Assembly (NCBI RefSeq): GCF_027594505.1
Contig: NZ_CP115149.1
Coordinates: 2,066,227-2,130,226 of the forward strand
DNA: 64,000 nucleotides
Reading direction: 5' to 3'
DNA from: Tepidiforma flava
Lineage (GTDB): Bacteria > Chloroflexota > Dehalococcoidia > Tepidiformales > Tepidiformaceae
This document shows, piece by piece, positions 12,881 through 20,806 of the stretch (the stretch's first letter is position 1; every line of letters starts with the position of its first letter). The notes beneath the pieces were generated by a model. That model did no database searches and was not told where the DNA came from. It saw only the letters and a program-made list of their open reading frames with translations. Position numbers and translations under genes: made by a program.

Positions 12881-13381
12881 ATGCCCATCCCCAAAGAACT
12901 CTCCCTGACCCCGGAACAGCTCGATGAGCTCATGCTCTCGACCTGGAACATGCGCATCGCCACCATCGGGCCCGGCACCCGCATCAACCTCACGCCGCTC
13001 TGGTTCGGCTGGGCCGGCGGCAAGATCTACACCTTCTGCCGCGGCCAGAAGGTCGAAAACCTCCGCCGCAACCCTACCTGCACCATCCTCGTCGACCGCA
13101 ACGAGCGCTTCCCCGAGCTCCAGGGCGCGATGTTCCAGGGCACGGCCCGCGTCCTCGAAGACGCTGCCGCCGAGGCCGCCGACCCCCACCTCGAAGAGGT
13201 TCGCTGGCAGATGGGCCGCAAGTACGCCGGCGGCCACGGCGAACCCGCCGAGCCCCGCCGCAACGAATCCACGGCCCGCGGTCGCAACTGGCGCTGGGTC
13301 GTCTTTACCCCCGAAAAGGTCGTGACCTGGGACAACTTCAAACTCGCCGCCCTCCGCCGGGAGCGCCAAACGGGGACTTGA
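12881..13381 (+). CDS. pyridoxamine 5'-phosphate oxidase-like FMN/F420-binding protein
   Basis: 166 aa. The split-barrel fold is suggested by STWNMRIATIGPGTRINL, TPLWFGWAGGKIYTFCRGQ, VENLRRNPTCTILVDRNE, QGAMFQGTARVLED and the C-terminal WRWVVFTPEKVVTWDNFKL, the strand order of PPOX-class oxidoreductases. Such proteins bind FMN, F420 or heme and reduce diverse small molecules; the substrate cannot be told from sequence. The ATG at 12881 has GAGGTG about nine bases upstream. It is monocistronic or paired with the CBS gene 40 bp downstream. Confidence 0.8.
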   Translation: MPIPKELSLTPEQLDELMLSTWNMRIATIGPGTRINLTPLWFGWAGGKIYTFCRGQKVENLRRNPTCTILVDRNERFPELQGAMFQGTARVLEDAAAEAADPHLEEVRWQMGRKYAGGHGEPAEPRRNESTARGRNWRWVVFTPEKVVTWDNFKLAALRRERQTGT

Positions 13382-13421
13382 CAGCCACATATACTGGGAA
13401 TCTACCGGCAAGGAGGTTCCC

Positions 13422-13862
13422 ATGTACGGATTCGTCAGCAGCGTCCTCGCCGAGAAGGGCCGCCACGTTTACACCATCGAGCGGTCCGCTACCGTCGCCG
13501 AGGCGGTCCGCCAAATGAACGAGAAGGGCATCGGCGCCCTCCTCGTCGTCGATGGCGATCGGCCGGTCGGCATCTTCACCGAGCGCGATGTCCTCCGCCG
13601 CGTCGTCGATGCCGACCGCGACCCGGCGCTCACCCGCGTCGCGGAGGTCATGACCCGCGAGCCCGTCACCATCTCGCCGGATTGGCACGTCGAGGAGGCC
13701 ATGGCGCTCATGACGGCACGCCGCTTCCGCCATCTGCCCGTGCTCGAAGACGGCCGTCTCGTCGGCATGATCTCCATCGGCGACCTCATGCGCTGGGTCA
13801 CCATGCACCAGCAAGACCACATCCGTCAGATGACCGACTACATCACCGGGCGCCTCAGCTGA
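13422..13862 (+). CDS. two-CBS-domain protein
   Basis: 146 aa consisting of a tandem CBS pair: first domain about 10-70 (TVAEAVRQMNEKGIGALLVV, then GIFTERDVLRRV), second about 75-135 (VAEVMTREPVTISPDWHVEE, HLPVLEDGRLVGMISIGDL). CBS pairs bind adenosine nucleotides and act as energy sensors; with no attached catalytic domain this one probably regulates a partner. A strong AAGGAGG at 13410-13416 precedes the ATG. A TTGACA at 13378 and a TATACT at 13390 lie upstream, but their spacing does not form a standard promoter together. Confidence 0.85.
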   Translation: MYGFVSSVLAEKGRHVYTIERSATVAEAVRQMNEKGIGALLVVDGDRPVGIFTERDVLRRVVDADRDPALTRVAEVMTREPVTISPDWHVEEAMALMTARRFRHLPVLEDGRLVGMISIGDLMRWVTMHQQDHIRQMTDYITGRLS

Positions 13863-13883
13863 CAGCCCCGGGGCACGCCGCGG

Positions 13884-14672
13884 TCAGCGGCCTTTGAACA
13901 CCGGCTCCCGCCGCTCGACGAAACTGAGCGCGCCTTCCCGGTGGTCCTCCGTCGTGAACAGGTAAGCGAGCGCGTTCCCGATGTACTCGCCCATCTCGGC
14001 CATCGTCGCGTGCCGCGATCGCCGCAGCCCTTCCTTCATGTAGCGCATCGCGATCGGCGGATTCGCCGCGATCTTCGTCGCCAGCGCCATCGCCGCCGGC
14101 AGCAGCTCCTCGTGCGGCACCACCTTCGAAACGAGCCCGATCTCCAGCGCCTCCTGTGCGCTGATGACGTCGCCGGTGAACAGCAGCTCCGCCGCCTTCG
14201 AGGGCCCGACCACTTGCGGCAGCCGCCACAGCCCGCCGAGGTCGGCCACCAGCCCGCGCTTGATGAACAGCTCGCCGAACTTCGCCTGCTCGGAGGCGAT
14301 GCGGATGTCGCAGAACAGCGCCAGGTCCATCCCCCAGCCGACCGCCGGGCCGTTGACGGCCGCGATGACCGGCTTGTCGCACTCGAGCACGGCCGCGGCG
14401 GCAGGCGTCGGGCGCGGTTTCACCTCCCGCAGCCGCGTCACCGTCTCGTCGCGCTGTTCGCCCAGCATGATCTGCTTCACGTCGTCACCCGAACAGAACG
14501 CCCGGCCGGCGCCGGTGAGCACGATGCACCACGCCTCCGGGTCGCGGTGGAGGTCGCGGAACGCCTGCTCCAGCTCGGCGTACATCTGCCGGTTGAGGGC
14601 ATTCATCACCTCCGGCCGGTTCAGCGTGACGACGGCGACGCGCCCGTCCCGGTCGATGCGGATGTGCTCCAT
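13884..14672 (-). CDS. enoyl-CoA hydratase/isomerase family protein
   Basis: 262 aa crotonase fold. Landmarks: VAVVTLNRPEVMNALNRQM at the N-terminus, the oxyanion-hole segments AFCSGDDVKQIM and AAVNGPAVGWGMDLALFCD, and a C-terminal trimerisation helix. Ala-Val-Gly and an Asp in place of the two acid Glu residues of classical hydratases leave the exact reaction open (hydratase, isomerase or hydrolase). The ATG at 14672 has GGAGG six bases upstream; the longer open frame to 15254 is shadow of the next gene. It is last in a leftward set with the TPP enzyme and hydrolase, suggesting shared acyl-CoA catabolism. Confidence 0.88.
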   Translation of the reverse strand: MEHIRIDRDGRVAVVTLNRPEVMNALNRQMYAELEQAFRDLHRDPEAWCIVLTGAGRAFCSGDDVKQIMLGEQRDETVTRLREVKPRPTPAAAAVLECDKPVIAAVNGPAVGWGMDLALFCDIRIASEQAKFGELFIKRGLVADLGGLWRLPQVVGPSKAAELLFTGDVISAQEALEIGLVSKVVPHEELLPAAMALATKIAANPPIAMRYMKEGLRRSRHATMAEMGEYIGNALAYLFTTEDHREGALSFVERREPVFKGR

Positions 14673-14704
14673 GGCCTGCCTCCAACTCCCGGCGCGCCGG
14701 GGGC

Positions 14705-16351
14705 CTACTTGAACTCGTAGCCGCCCTTCACCCCCGCGGGTTCGGGGTCCATGATGACGTTCACGCAGGCCGGCTTGCCGCTGGCGAACGCCCGCTCGAT
14801 CGCGGCCTTGATCTGTTCCGGGTGCTCCACGTACTCGCCGTGGCCGCCGAGCCCTTCCACGACCTTGTCGTAGCGCGCGTTGTCCCCGAGCACCGTCGCC
14901 GGCGTCCGGCCCTCGCCGTACTGCGCCTTCTGCCCGACATAAATCTGGTGCCAGCAGCGGTCGTTCCCGACCACGGAGACGATCGGCATCTTGAACCGCA
15001 CGAACGTGTCGAAATCGAATCCGTTCAGGCCGAACGTGCCGTCGCCGTTCACCATCAGCACCTTCTTCTCGGGCGCAGCGACGGCCGCCGCCATGCAGAA
15101 GCCGGTTCCCACCCCGAGCGTCCCGAAGGGGCCGGGGTCCATCCACTGCCCGGGGTTGTTGATCGGCAGCACGCTCGCCGCCAGCGCCACGATGTCGCCG
15201 CCGTCGCCGACGACGATCGTGTCGTCGTCCACGAACTCCGCGATCTCTTTGCACAGCCGCAGCGGGTGGATCGGCACCGCATCCGAGTTCATGAAAAACG
15301 ACCGCTGCTCATCCGCCTGGTTCTCGAGACCCCGGAGGTAGGTCATCCACTCCCGGTGCTCCGCCCTCCCGATCTCCGACGTGAGCTGCAGCAGCGCCTG
15401 CCGGATGTTCGCCTCGATGCCGATGGTGAAATCCCGGTTCCGGCCGATGTCGCGCGGGTCGATATCGATCTGGATGACCTTCGCCGCGGGGTTCCAGGCC
15501 GGCGCCCGCCCGTACTTCAGCCGGAAATCGATCGGCGTCCCGAGGATGACGATCACGTCCGCCTGGGCGAACGCCGGTTTCCGCGAGAGCGAGAAGAAAT
15601 TCGGGTTGTCCTGCCGGAGCGTGCCCCGGCCCATCGCGTTCGTGTACACCGGCACGTCGGCTGCGCGCGCGAACTCCGCGAGCTCCCGGTGGGCGCGGTG
15701 CCAGAACACCCCCGAGCCCGCCATCACCATCGGCTTCTCCGCGTCCCGGATGAGCTGCGCCGCCTGCTTGATCAGCGCCGGGTCGCCCATGATTTCTCCC
15801 GTCACCCGGTAGTTCTTCGGCCACTCGAGCGAGTCCTCGTCGACGCGCCCGAACAGCACGTCCGAGGGCACCTGCAGGAAGGCCGGCCCGTAGCGTCCCG
15901 TCATCGCCTCCCGGAAGGCCATCGCCATGTAATAGGGAAGCCGCCGCGTCTCGTAGACCGCCTGCGACCACTTCGTGATCGGCTTCATCACGTCGAGCAG
16001 CTCGATATCCTGCAGCGACCCCATGTCGTACTGCCGCAGCGGCGACCGTCCGCCGATCACCACCATCGGGCTCGAGGCCTGGTACGCGTTCGCCACCGCC
16101 GTGACCACGTCGGTCACGCCCGGGCCGGCGGTGACGACCGCCACCCCCGGCTTGAACGTGATGCGCGAATAGCCGTCCGCCGCGTGCCCTGCCGACTGCT
16201 CGTGGCGGGTATCGATGATGCCGATGCCGTTGTTGAGGCATCCCTCGTAGATGTTCTGGATGTGCCCGCCGGAGAGCGTGAAGATGTGGCTCACGCCCTC
16301 CTGCTTGATCATCCGGGCGATGATTTCGCCCCCGTCGATCATGTTGCCCAT
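14705..16351 (-). CDS. ThDP-dependent enzyme, acetolactate synthase / 2-hydroxyacyl-CoA lyase type
   Basis: 548 aa with the full ThDP-enzyme layout. N-terminal PYR domain: catalytic Glu in TRHEQSAGHAADGYSRIT. Central domain from about 195. C-terminal PP domain with the GDG...N cofactor motif MVNGDGTFGLNGFDFDTF and VVGNDRCWHQI. The C-terminal CVNVIMDPEPAGVKGGY recalls 2-hydroxyacyl-CoA lyases and oxalyl-CoA decarboxylases more than anabolic acetolactate synthases. It lies between a hydrolase and an enoyl-CoA hydratase and has no ilvN regulatory subunit nearby, so a catabolic acyl-CoA role is likelier, though not proven. An ATG at 16342 is an alternative start. Confidence 0.85.
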   Translation of the reverse strand: MGNMIDGGEIIARMIKQEGVSHIFTLSGGHIQNIYEGCLNNGIGIIDTRHEQSAGHAADGYSRITFKPGVAVVTAGPGVTDVVTAVANAYQASSPMVVIGGRSPLRQYDMGSLQDIELLDVMKPITKWSQAVYETRRLPYYMAMAFREAMTGRYGPAFLQVPSDVLFGRVDEDSLEWPKNYRVTGEIMGDPALIKQAAQLIRDAEKPMVMAGSGVFWHRAHRELAEFARAADVPVYTNAMGRGTLRQDNPNFFSLSRKPAFAQADVIVILGTPIDFRLKYGRAPAWNPAAKVIQIDIDPRDIGRNRDFTIGIEANIRQALLQLTSEIGRAEHREWMTYLRGLENQADEQRSFFMNSDAVPIHPLRLCKEIAEFVDDDTIVVGDGGDIVALAASVLPINNPGQWMDPGPFGTLGVGTGFCMAAAVAAPEKKVLMVNGDGTFGLNGFDFDTFVRFKMPIVSVVGNDRCWHQIYVGQKAQYGEGRTPATVLGDNARYDKVVEGLGGHGEYVEHPEQIKAAIERAFASGKPACVNVIMDPEPAGVKGGYEFK

Positions 16352-16420
16352 CGCGTGCTCCGGGTCGGGGAAGATGCAGTGCCCGCGAGTATACGGGGCT
16401 GCCCCGCTCGCCGCTCGCGC

Positions 16421-17140
16421 TCAGAGCTTCGCGGCCATCCACTCCTCTGCCAGCCGCACCACGTCCGGCCCGATTTCGAAGTGCCCGCCCGGCAGCCACT
16501 GGAGGTCCTTCTCGCCCGGCAGCGCCGCGAACAGCGCTTCCGTCCGCTCGCGCGGGATCAGCTCGTCGTTCAGCTTGCCGACGATGCGCACGGCCACGCT
16601 CCCCAGTTTCGCCGCGTCCGAATCCGGGCCGGCCGCGCTCCCGGCGAGCCCGCCTTCGCCCACGAGGCAGAACGCCGCTGCCCGGAATCGGCCGCTGCGG
16701 GCCACCGCTGCCAGCCCGATCATGCTCCCCAGCGAGTAGCCGACGTAGCCCAGCCGGCCCGTATCGATCGGGAGCGCGCCCGGCAGCAGCTCCAGCATCC
16801 GCGCCACCTCCGCGGCGAACTGGGCGCGCACCGCTTCGTACCGCTCCGGCTGGCGGAAGAGCGCCATCGGGTCGTGCGTCTGCCGCTCGCCGTGCAGCGG
16901 CGCATCCAGCCCGGCGCACACCCAGCCCCGCTTCGCCCACCGCTGGCCCACTTCGCTCACCCAGTAGTCCTCCTTCGAGCCCATGCCCGGGTGCTGGATG
17001 AGCACGAGCGGCATCGGCTCCCCGGCGCCGGCGGGCAGGTATGCCACCCCCGGCACGAGCTCCCCGCCGCACCTGAACCAGAAATTCACCTCGCGAATAT
17101 CCCCGAAGAGCGATTCCCGAATCTGCAATTCCCCTTTCAT
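16421..17140 (-). CDS. alpha/beta hydrolase (dienelactone-hydrolase-like)
   Basis: 239 aa. The nucleophile elbow GYVGYSLGS, an Asp in GKLNDELIP and a His in LPGGHFEIGP form the expected Ser-Asp-His triad. The oxyanion region is LVLIQHPGMGSKEDYW, and a cap-like segment follows (PLHGERQTHDP). There is no signal peptide, so it is cytoplasmic. The ATG at 17140 is chosen because GAGG precedes it by eight bases and homology begins there; the much longer open frame is antisense to the GT2 gene. It is first in a leftward group with the TPP enzyme. The substrate is unknown; an ester or lactone is likely. Confidence 0.82.
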   Translation of the reverse strand: MKGELQIRESLFGDIREVNFWFRCGGELVPGVAYLPAGAGEPMPLVLIQHPGMGSKEDYWVSEVGQRWAKRGWVCAGLDAPLHGERQTHDPMALFRQPERYEAVRAQFAAEVARMLELLPGALPIDTGRLGYVGYSLGSMIGLAAVARSGRFRAAAFCLVGEGGLAGSAAGPDSDAAKLGSVAVRIVGKLNDELIPRERTEALFAALPGEKDLQWLPGGHFEIGPDVVRLAEEWMAAKL

Positions 17141-17242
17141 CTCGACCCTCGATTTCCCGTAAAAGTTCTTCCATTCCGGGCCTTGACGCTTACGCTTCCC
17201 GGGCGAACGATGCATCTGCGGCCCGTGTGCCGCAGCGCCTAG

Positions 17243-17260
17243 TCTGCCCCGCGGGGCAGA
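17243..17260. promoter_or_regulatory. perfect 18-bp palindrome in a divergent intergenic region
   Basis: TCTGCCCCGCGGGGCAGA is a perfect inverted repeat midway between the divergent hydrolase and glycosyltransferase genes. Its place and symmetry suggest an operator for a dimeric regulator of one or both. The 260-bp region holds no other gene and no clear promoter match. Confidence 0.4.
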
Positions 17261-17401
17261 ACGGGGGAACCAGTTTTCGGGGCGAATCCGCCCCGGCCGC
17301 CCGGCATCACGGGTCGGCGAAGGCGGAGCGGCTATCTCCGGCCGCAGCCCGGCAGCTAACCTCGGCGGCGTAGGAAGACCGAGTTCGAGGCCACCCCGCA
17401 C

Positions 17402-19153
17402 ATGGTCTCCAGGCCTTCCGCACCCGTCGCATCTCCTGCCCCGCGCAGCTGCGAGCTGCCGCAGCTCTCCGTCACCGCCCACTCCGCGTTCTGGGAGCGG
17501 CTCGGCAACGCGCTGCCCCTCTTCCTCTCCCTCTTCCTCATCAGCTTCATCTTCTGGGGCCCGTTCAAGGCGCCGCTCCTCTTCGCCGTGCTCTCTACGG
17601 CCTTCTTCGTCTACTGGCTCCTCCGCAGCTACTCCGTGGCCATCGCCTGCGCCATCGGCCTCCGCCGCATCGCGCGCTGGAAGCAGACCGACTGGCGCGC
17701 GAAGTACAAGGCGCACGTCGCCCGCTCCGGCCAGCCGGACCGCTGGGCGTGGCCCCGCCACCTCGTCATCATCCCGAACTACCGCGAATCCGAAGAAGGC
17801 CTCGCCCGCACGATCGACTCGCTGGCCGCCCAGTCCGTCGCGAAGCAGCTCGTCGTCGTCCTCGCCATGGAGGACCGCGAAGCCGGCGCCCGCGAAAAGG
17901 CTGCGCGCCTCGTCGCCCGTTACCCCGGCGTCTTCGCCGACATCTTCGCCACCTTCCACCCGGCCGGCCTGCCCGGCGAAACCCCCGGCAAGGGCTCCAA
18001 CGAGGCCTGGGGTGCCCGCGAGGCCTACCTCCGCCTCATCGAACGCGGCGGCGACGACCTCCTCCGCTACACCGTCACCAGCTGCGACGCTGACGCCGTC
18101 TTCCATCCTTCCCACTTCGCCGCCCTCAACTACCTGTTCCTCACCGCGAAGAAGCCCTACCGCACCTTCTGGCAGCCCACCATCTTCAATTCCAACAACA
18201 TCTGGGAGATCCCGGCCCCGCTCCGCATCCCCGACGGCCTTTCCGGCATCAACCGCACGTCCAACCTCCTCATCCCCGGCAGCGTCCGCTTCCCCACCAG
18301 CTGCTACTCCCTCTCCTGGCAGATGCTCCACGAGGTCGACTACTGGGACGAGGAGGTCATCCCCGAGGACTGGCACCTCTACCTCAAGTGCTCCTACAGC
18401 CTCGGCGACGACGTGAACGTCGAGCCCCTCTTCCTCCCGCTCGGCAACGACTGCGTGCTCGCCGACGGCTACTGGAAGACGCTCAAGGCCCACTACGCCC
18501 AGTCGGTCCGCCATGCCTGGGGCGCCAGCGACATCCCGTACGCGTGGCGCGCCGCGATGCACCCGAAGTCGCCGCTGTCGTGGCGCCGCCGCCTGCTCCT
18601 CGCCGGCGCGGTCACCAAGGTGCACGTCCTCTGGGCCGCTCAGTGGTACATCGTCACCCTCGGCATCTTCCTGCCGTCCCGGTTCGCAGCCCAGCTCGGC
18701 GCGCCGCTCCCCGGCTGGTGGACGCACCGGTACGAAGTCCCCGGCACGGGCTGGCACCCGGAGCATTTCCTCGAGCCCTCGCGCTGGTTCCGCCTCGGCC
18801 CGGAAGGCATCCTGGAGCCCACGATGTGGCTCAACCTGCCGGGCATCCTCGTCGCGCTCTGCCTCTTCCCGCTGCTCGTCATGATCGTGTTCGAACTCCG
18901 CACGCGCGGCCCGCGGCCGGCCTACGTGTCGCGCTCCGTCTACGCGACCGGGCTGCTGATGTGGCCGCTGATGGCTGTCATCACCTTCTTCTTCGCGAGC
19001 CTCCCCGCGCTCAACGCCCAGTGGAAGCTCGCCTCCGGCAAGGGGCTGGTCTACCGGGTCGCCGAGAAGGGCAGCCGCGCCCTGCCGGCGCGCGCCCCGG
19101 CGGCCGCCGAGGCCGAATCTGCCGAGGCCGTCGCTATCGCCGGGGGCAACTAG
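17402..19153 (+). CDS. large membrane-embedded family 2 glycosyltransferase
   Basis: 583 aa. Two membrane segments near the N-terminus (LPLFLSLFLISFIFWGPF and LLFAVLSTAFFVYWLL), a cytoplasmic GT-A domain from about 115 (HLVIIPNYRESEEGLARTI), DxD motif SCDADAVFHPS, acceptor-site ED in VIPEDWHLYLK, a QSVRHAWG segment matching the QxxRW region of processive GT2 enzymes, and C-terminal membrane helices (WLNLPGILVALCLFPLLVM and LLMWPLMAVITFFFASL). This is the cellulose/hyaluronan-synthase type architecture, so it probably makes and exports a polysaccharide or modifies a lipid-linked sugar. It is longer than typical lipid-sugar GT2 enzymes. A distinctive GETPGKGSNEA segment precedes the DxD. No polysaccharide partners are adjacent; the product is unknown. 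Confidence 0.82.
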   Translation: MVSRPSAPVASPAPRSCELPQLSVTAHSAFWERLGNALPLFLSLFLISFIFWGPFKAPLLFAVLSTAFFVYWLLRSYSVAIACAIGLRRIARWKQTDWRAKYKAHVARSGQPDRWAWPRHLVIIPNYRESEEGLARTIDSLAAQSVAKQLVVVLAMEDREAGAREKAARLVARYPGVFADIFATFHPAGLPGETPGKGSNEAWGAREAYLRLIERGGDDLLRYTVTSCDADAVFHPSHFAALNYLFLTAKKPYRTFWQPTIFNSNNIWEIPAPLRIPDGLSGINRTSNLLIPGSVRFPTSCYSLSWQMLHEVDYWDEEVIPEDWHLYLKCSYSLGDDVNVEPLFLPLGNDCVLADGYWKTLKAHYAQSVRHAWGASDIPYAWRAAMHPKSPLSWRRRLLLAGAVTKVHVLWAAQWYIVTLGIFLPSRFAAQLGAPLPGWWTHRYEVPGTGWHPEHFLEPSRWFRLGPEGILEPTMWLNLPGILVALCLFPLLVMIVFELRTRGPRPAYVSRSVYATGLLMWPLMAVITFFFASLPALNAQWKLASGKGLVYRVAEKGSRALPARAPAAAEAESAEAVAIAGGN

Positions 19154-19224
19154 CCCGAGCGCTCGCGAACCGCCCGCCGATCCCGTATCGTCCCCCCGCA
19201 TTCCACCCGCGGAGGCCCCTGCCC

Positions 19225-20016
19225 GTGCCGGACATCGAGTACACCCTCGAAGGCTCCACCGCCGTCCTGCGCCTCAACCGCCCCGAAAAGATGAACGCCA
19301 TCACCTACGAAATGCTCGGGGCCATCGAAGACGCTGTCCGCCAGGCCGGCACCGACGACCGCGTCCGCGCGCTCGTCCTCACCGGCACCGGCCGCGCATT
19401 CAGCGCCGGCACCGACCTCCAGCAGCTTTCCAGCCAGCCGCCCACGGCCGGGCGCGCAGAATCCTACGGCCGCGCCTACGCCGAATCCCGCCCCGCGCCG
19501 TGGACCTTCGCCTCCATCGGCAAGCCGACCATCGCGGCGGTCAACGGCGTCGCCGTCGGGGTCGGCGTCGAGTTCACGTCCCAGTGCGACTTCCGCATCG
19601 CGGCCGAATCGGCCCGCTTCGGCTGGGTGTTCGTCCACCGCGGCCTCGTGCCCGATACCGCCGCCGGGACGTGGCTCCTCGCCCGCATCGTCGGCCTCCA
19701 GAACGCCGCCTACCTGCTCTATTCCGGCGAAATCATCTCCGCGACCCGCGCGCTCGACATCGGCTACGTCCACGAAATCGTGCCCGATGCGGAGCTGATG
19801 GAGCGCGCGCTCAAGTTCGCGCACGCCGTCTCCCGCGGTTCGCCGATCGCCACCGCCGAGACGAAGCGCCTGCTCTACCGCGGCCTCACGCGCGACCCAA
19901 TGGACCACCTCGCCGACAGCACCGAGACGATCAGCCGGCTTTTCGCCAGCGAGGACTTCAAAGAAGGCGTCCGCGCCTTCCTCGAGCACCGCGACCCGCA
20001 GTGGAAGGGCCGCTGA
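19225..20016 (+). CDS. enoyl-CoA hydratase/isomerase family protein
   Basis: 263 aa crotonase. AVLRLNRPEKMNAITYEML at the N-terminus, oxyanion segments RAFSAGTDLQQL and AAVNGVAVGVGVEFTSQCD, and a C-terminal FKEGVRAFLEHRDPQWKGR tail typical of the family. The first catalytic Glu position is occupied by a hydrophobic residue, so the reaction may be isomerisation or hydrolysis rather than hydration. The start is a GTG at 19225 with GGAGG nine bases upstream; the longer open frame is antisense-type shadow. It follows the GT2 gene by 71 bp and converges with sufT. It is a clear paralogue of the enzyme at 13884-14672. Confidence 0.88.
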   Translation: MPDIEYTLEGSTAVLRLNRPEKMNAITYEMLGAIEDAVRQAGTDDRVRALVLTGTGRAFSAGTDLQQLSSQPPTAGRAESYGRAYAESRPAPWTFASIGKPTIAAVNGVAVGVGVEFTSQCDFRIAAESARFGWVFVHRGLVPDTAAGTWLLARIVGLQNAAYLLYSGEIISATRALDIGYVHEIVPDAELMERALKFAHAVSRGSPIATAETKRLLYRGLTRDPMDHLADSTETISRLFASEDFKEGVRAFLEHRDPQWKGR

Positions 20017-20028
20017 GCGCCGGGCCGG

Positions 20029-20355
20029 CTACCAGATCCCGAGCGCCATCTTCACGTCTTCGCTCGCCATCGTCCGCGGGTCCCACGGCGGGTTCCAGAC
20101 GATCTGGACGTCGACGTCCTTCACGCCCGGCAGCTCCCGCAGCTTCGCGTACGCCTCGCCGCGGATGATGGGGCCCAGCGGGCAGCCCGGGCTCGTCAGC
20201 GTCATCGTCACCAGCACGTCCCCGTTGTCGTACTGGATGTCGTACACGAGCCCGAGGTCCACGATGCTCATGTTGATCTCCGGGTCCTTCACTTCCCGGA
20301 GCTTTTCCCGCAGCTGTTCATAGGTCGGGGCCTGGGGCGTTTCGGTATCAGCCAT
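20029..20355 (-). CDS. sufT: SufT/MIP18-family iron-sulfur assembly factor
   Basis: 108 aa DUF59 protein: KDPEINMSIVDLGLVYDI, then VLVTMTLTSPGCPLGPIIRG with the conserved single Cys, and DVQIVWNPPWDPRTMASEDV. SufT/PaaD/Cia2 relatives help mature [4Fe-4S] proteins and are often last in suf operons, as here, where the start overlaps the sufU stop by 8 bp. The ORF matches the usual length for the short form of the family. Confidence 0.88.
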   Translation of the reverse strand: MADTETPQAPTYEQLREKLREVKDPEINMSIVDLGLVYDIQYDNGDVLVTMTLTSPGCPLGPIIRGEAYAKLRELPGVKDVDVQIVWNPPWDPRTMASEDVKMALGIW

Positions 20356-20806
20356 GTCGTTCCTCCTGTGCGGCCTGCTTCGCCTGCCGCAGCGCTTCGA
20401 GCAGCACGTTCCACGCGAGCAGCGCGCATTTCACCCGGACCGGCAGCTTCGCCACGCCCTCCAGCGCGGCGAGGTCGCCGAGCTCCGGGTCCGGCGGCGC
20501 ACCCTCCACCAGCATCGATCGTACCTTCCCGGTCACCGCTTCCGCTTCGGCCAGCGGCCGTCCTTTCAGGCGCTCCGTCAGCATCGATGCGCTCGACTGC
20601 GAGATCGAGCACCCCTGCCCCCAAAAGCCGAGGTCGCGGATGACGCCGTCCTGCACGTCGAGGTCGAGGTGGATTTCGTCGCCGCAAACGGGGTTCACCC
20701 CCTCGGCCTGCAGGGTAGGCGCCGGGAGCGGCCCGCGGTTCCGCGGCCGCCGGTAGTGGTCCAGGATCAGCTCCCGGTAGAGGTCATCGAACAGCGGCTC
20801 GCTCAC
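20348..20806 (-). CDS. sufU: SufU-type iron-sulfur cluster scaffold / sulfur acceptor
   Basis: 152 aa. Three conserved Cys lie in NPVCGDEI (Cys41, with Asp43), GQGCSISQSSASML (Cys66) and VRVKCALLAW (Cys127), and an insertion after residue 80 (KGRPLAEAEAVTGKVRSML) separates SufU from IscU. In Firmicutes-type systems SufU takes persulfide from SufS through a zinc site made by these residues. It overlaps sufS by 23 bp and sufT by 8 bp, so it is part of one leftward transcript. Confidence 0.93.
   Translation of the reverse strand: MSEPLFDDLYRELILDHYRRPRNRGPLPAPTLQAEGVNPVCGDEIHLDLDVQDGVIRDLGFWGQGCSISQSSASMLTERLKGRPLAEAEAVTGKVRSMLVEGAPPDPELGDLAALEGVAKLPVRVKCALLAWNVLLEALRQAKQAAQEERHG

Noticed and set aside
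12391-12927. Long C-terminal extension of the integrase (to about 507 codons)
   Set aside because: The extension reads the dehydrogenase fragment out of frame and then runs through the tRNA-Gly gene; it has no integrase motif.
13378-13395. TTGACA with TATACT as the CBS gene promoter
   Set aside because: The hexamers are separated by only 6 bp, so they cannot form one promoter.
14822-17242. 806-codon plus-strand frame opposite the ThDP and hydrolase genes
   Set aside because: Arg/His/Pro-rich antisense shadow of genes with clear family motifs on the minus strand.
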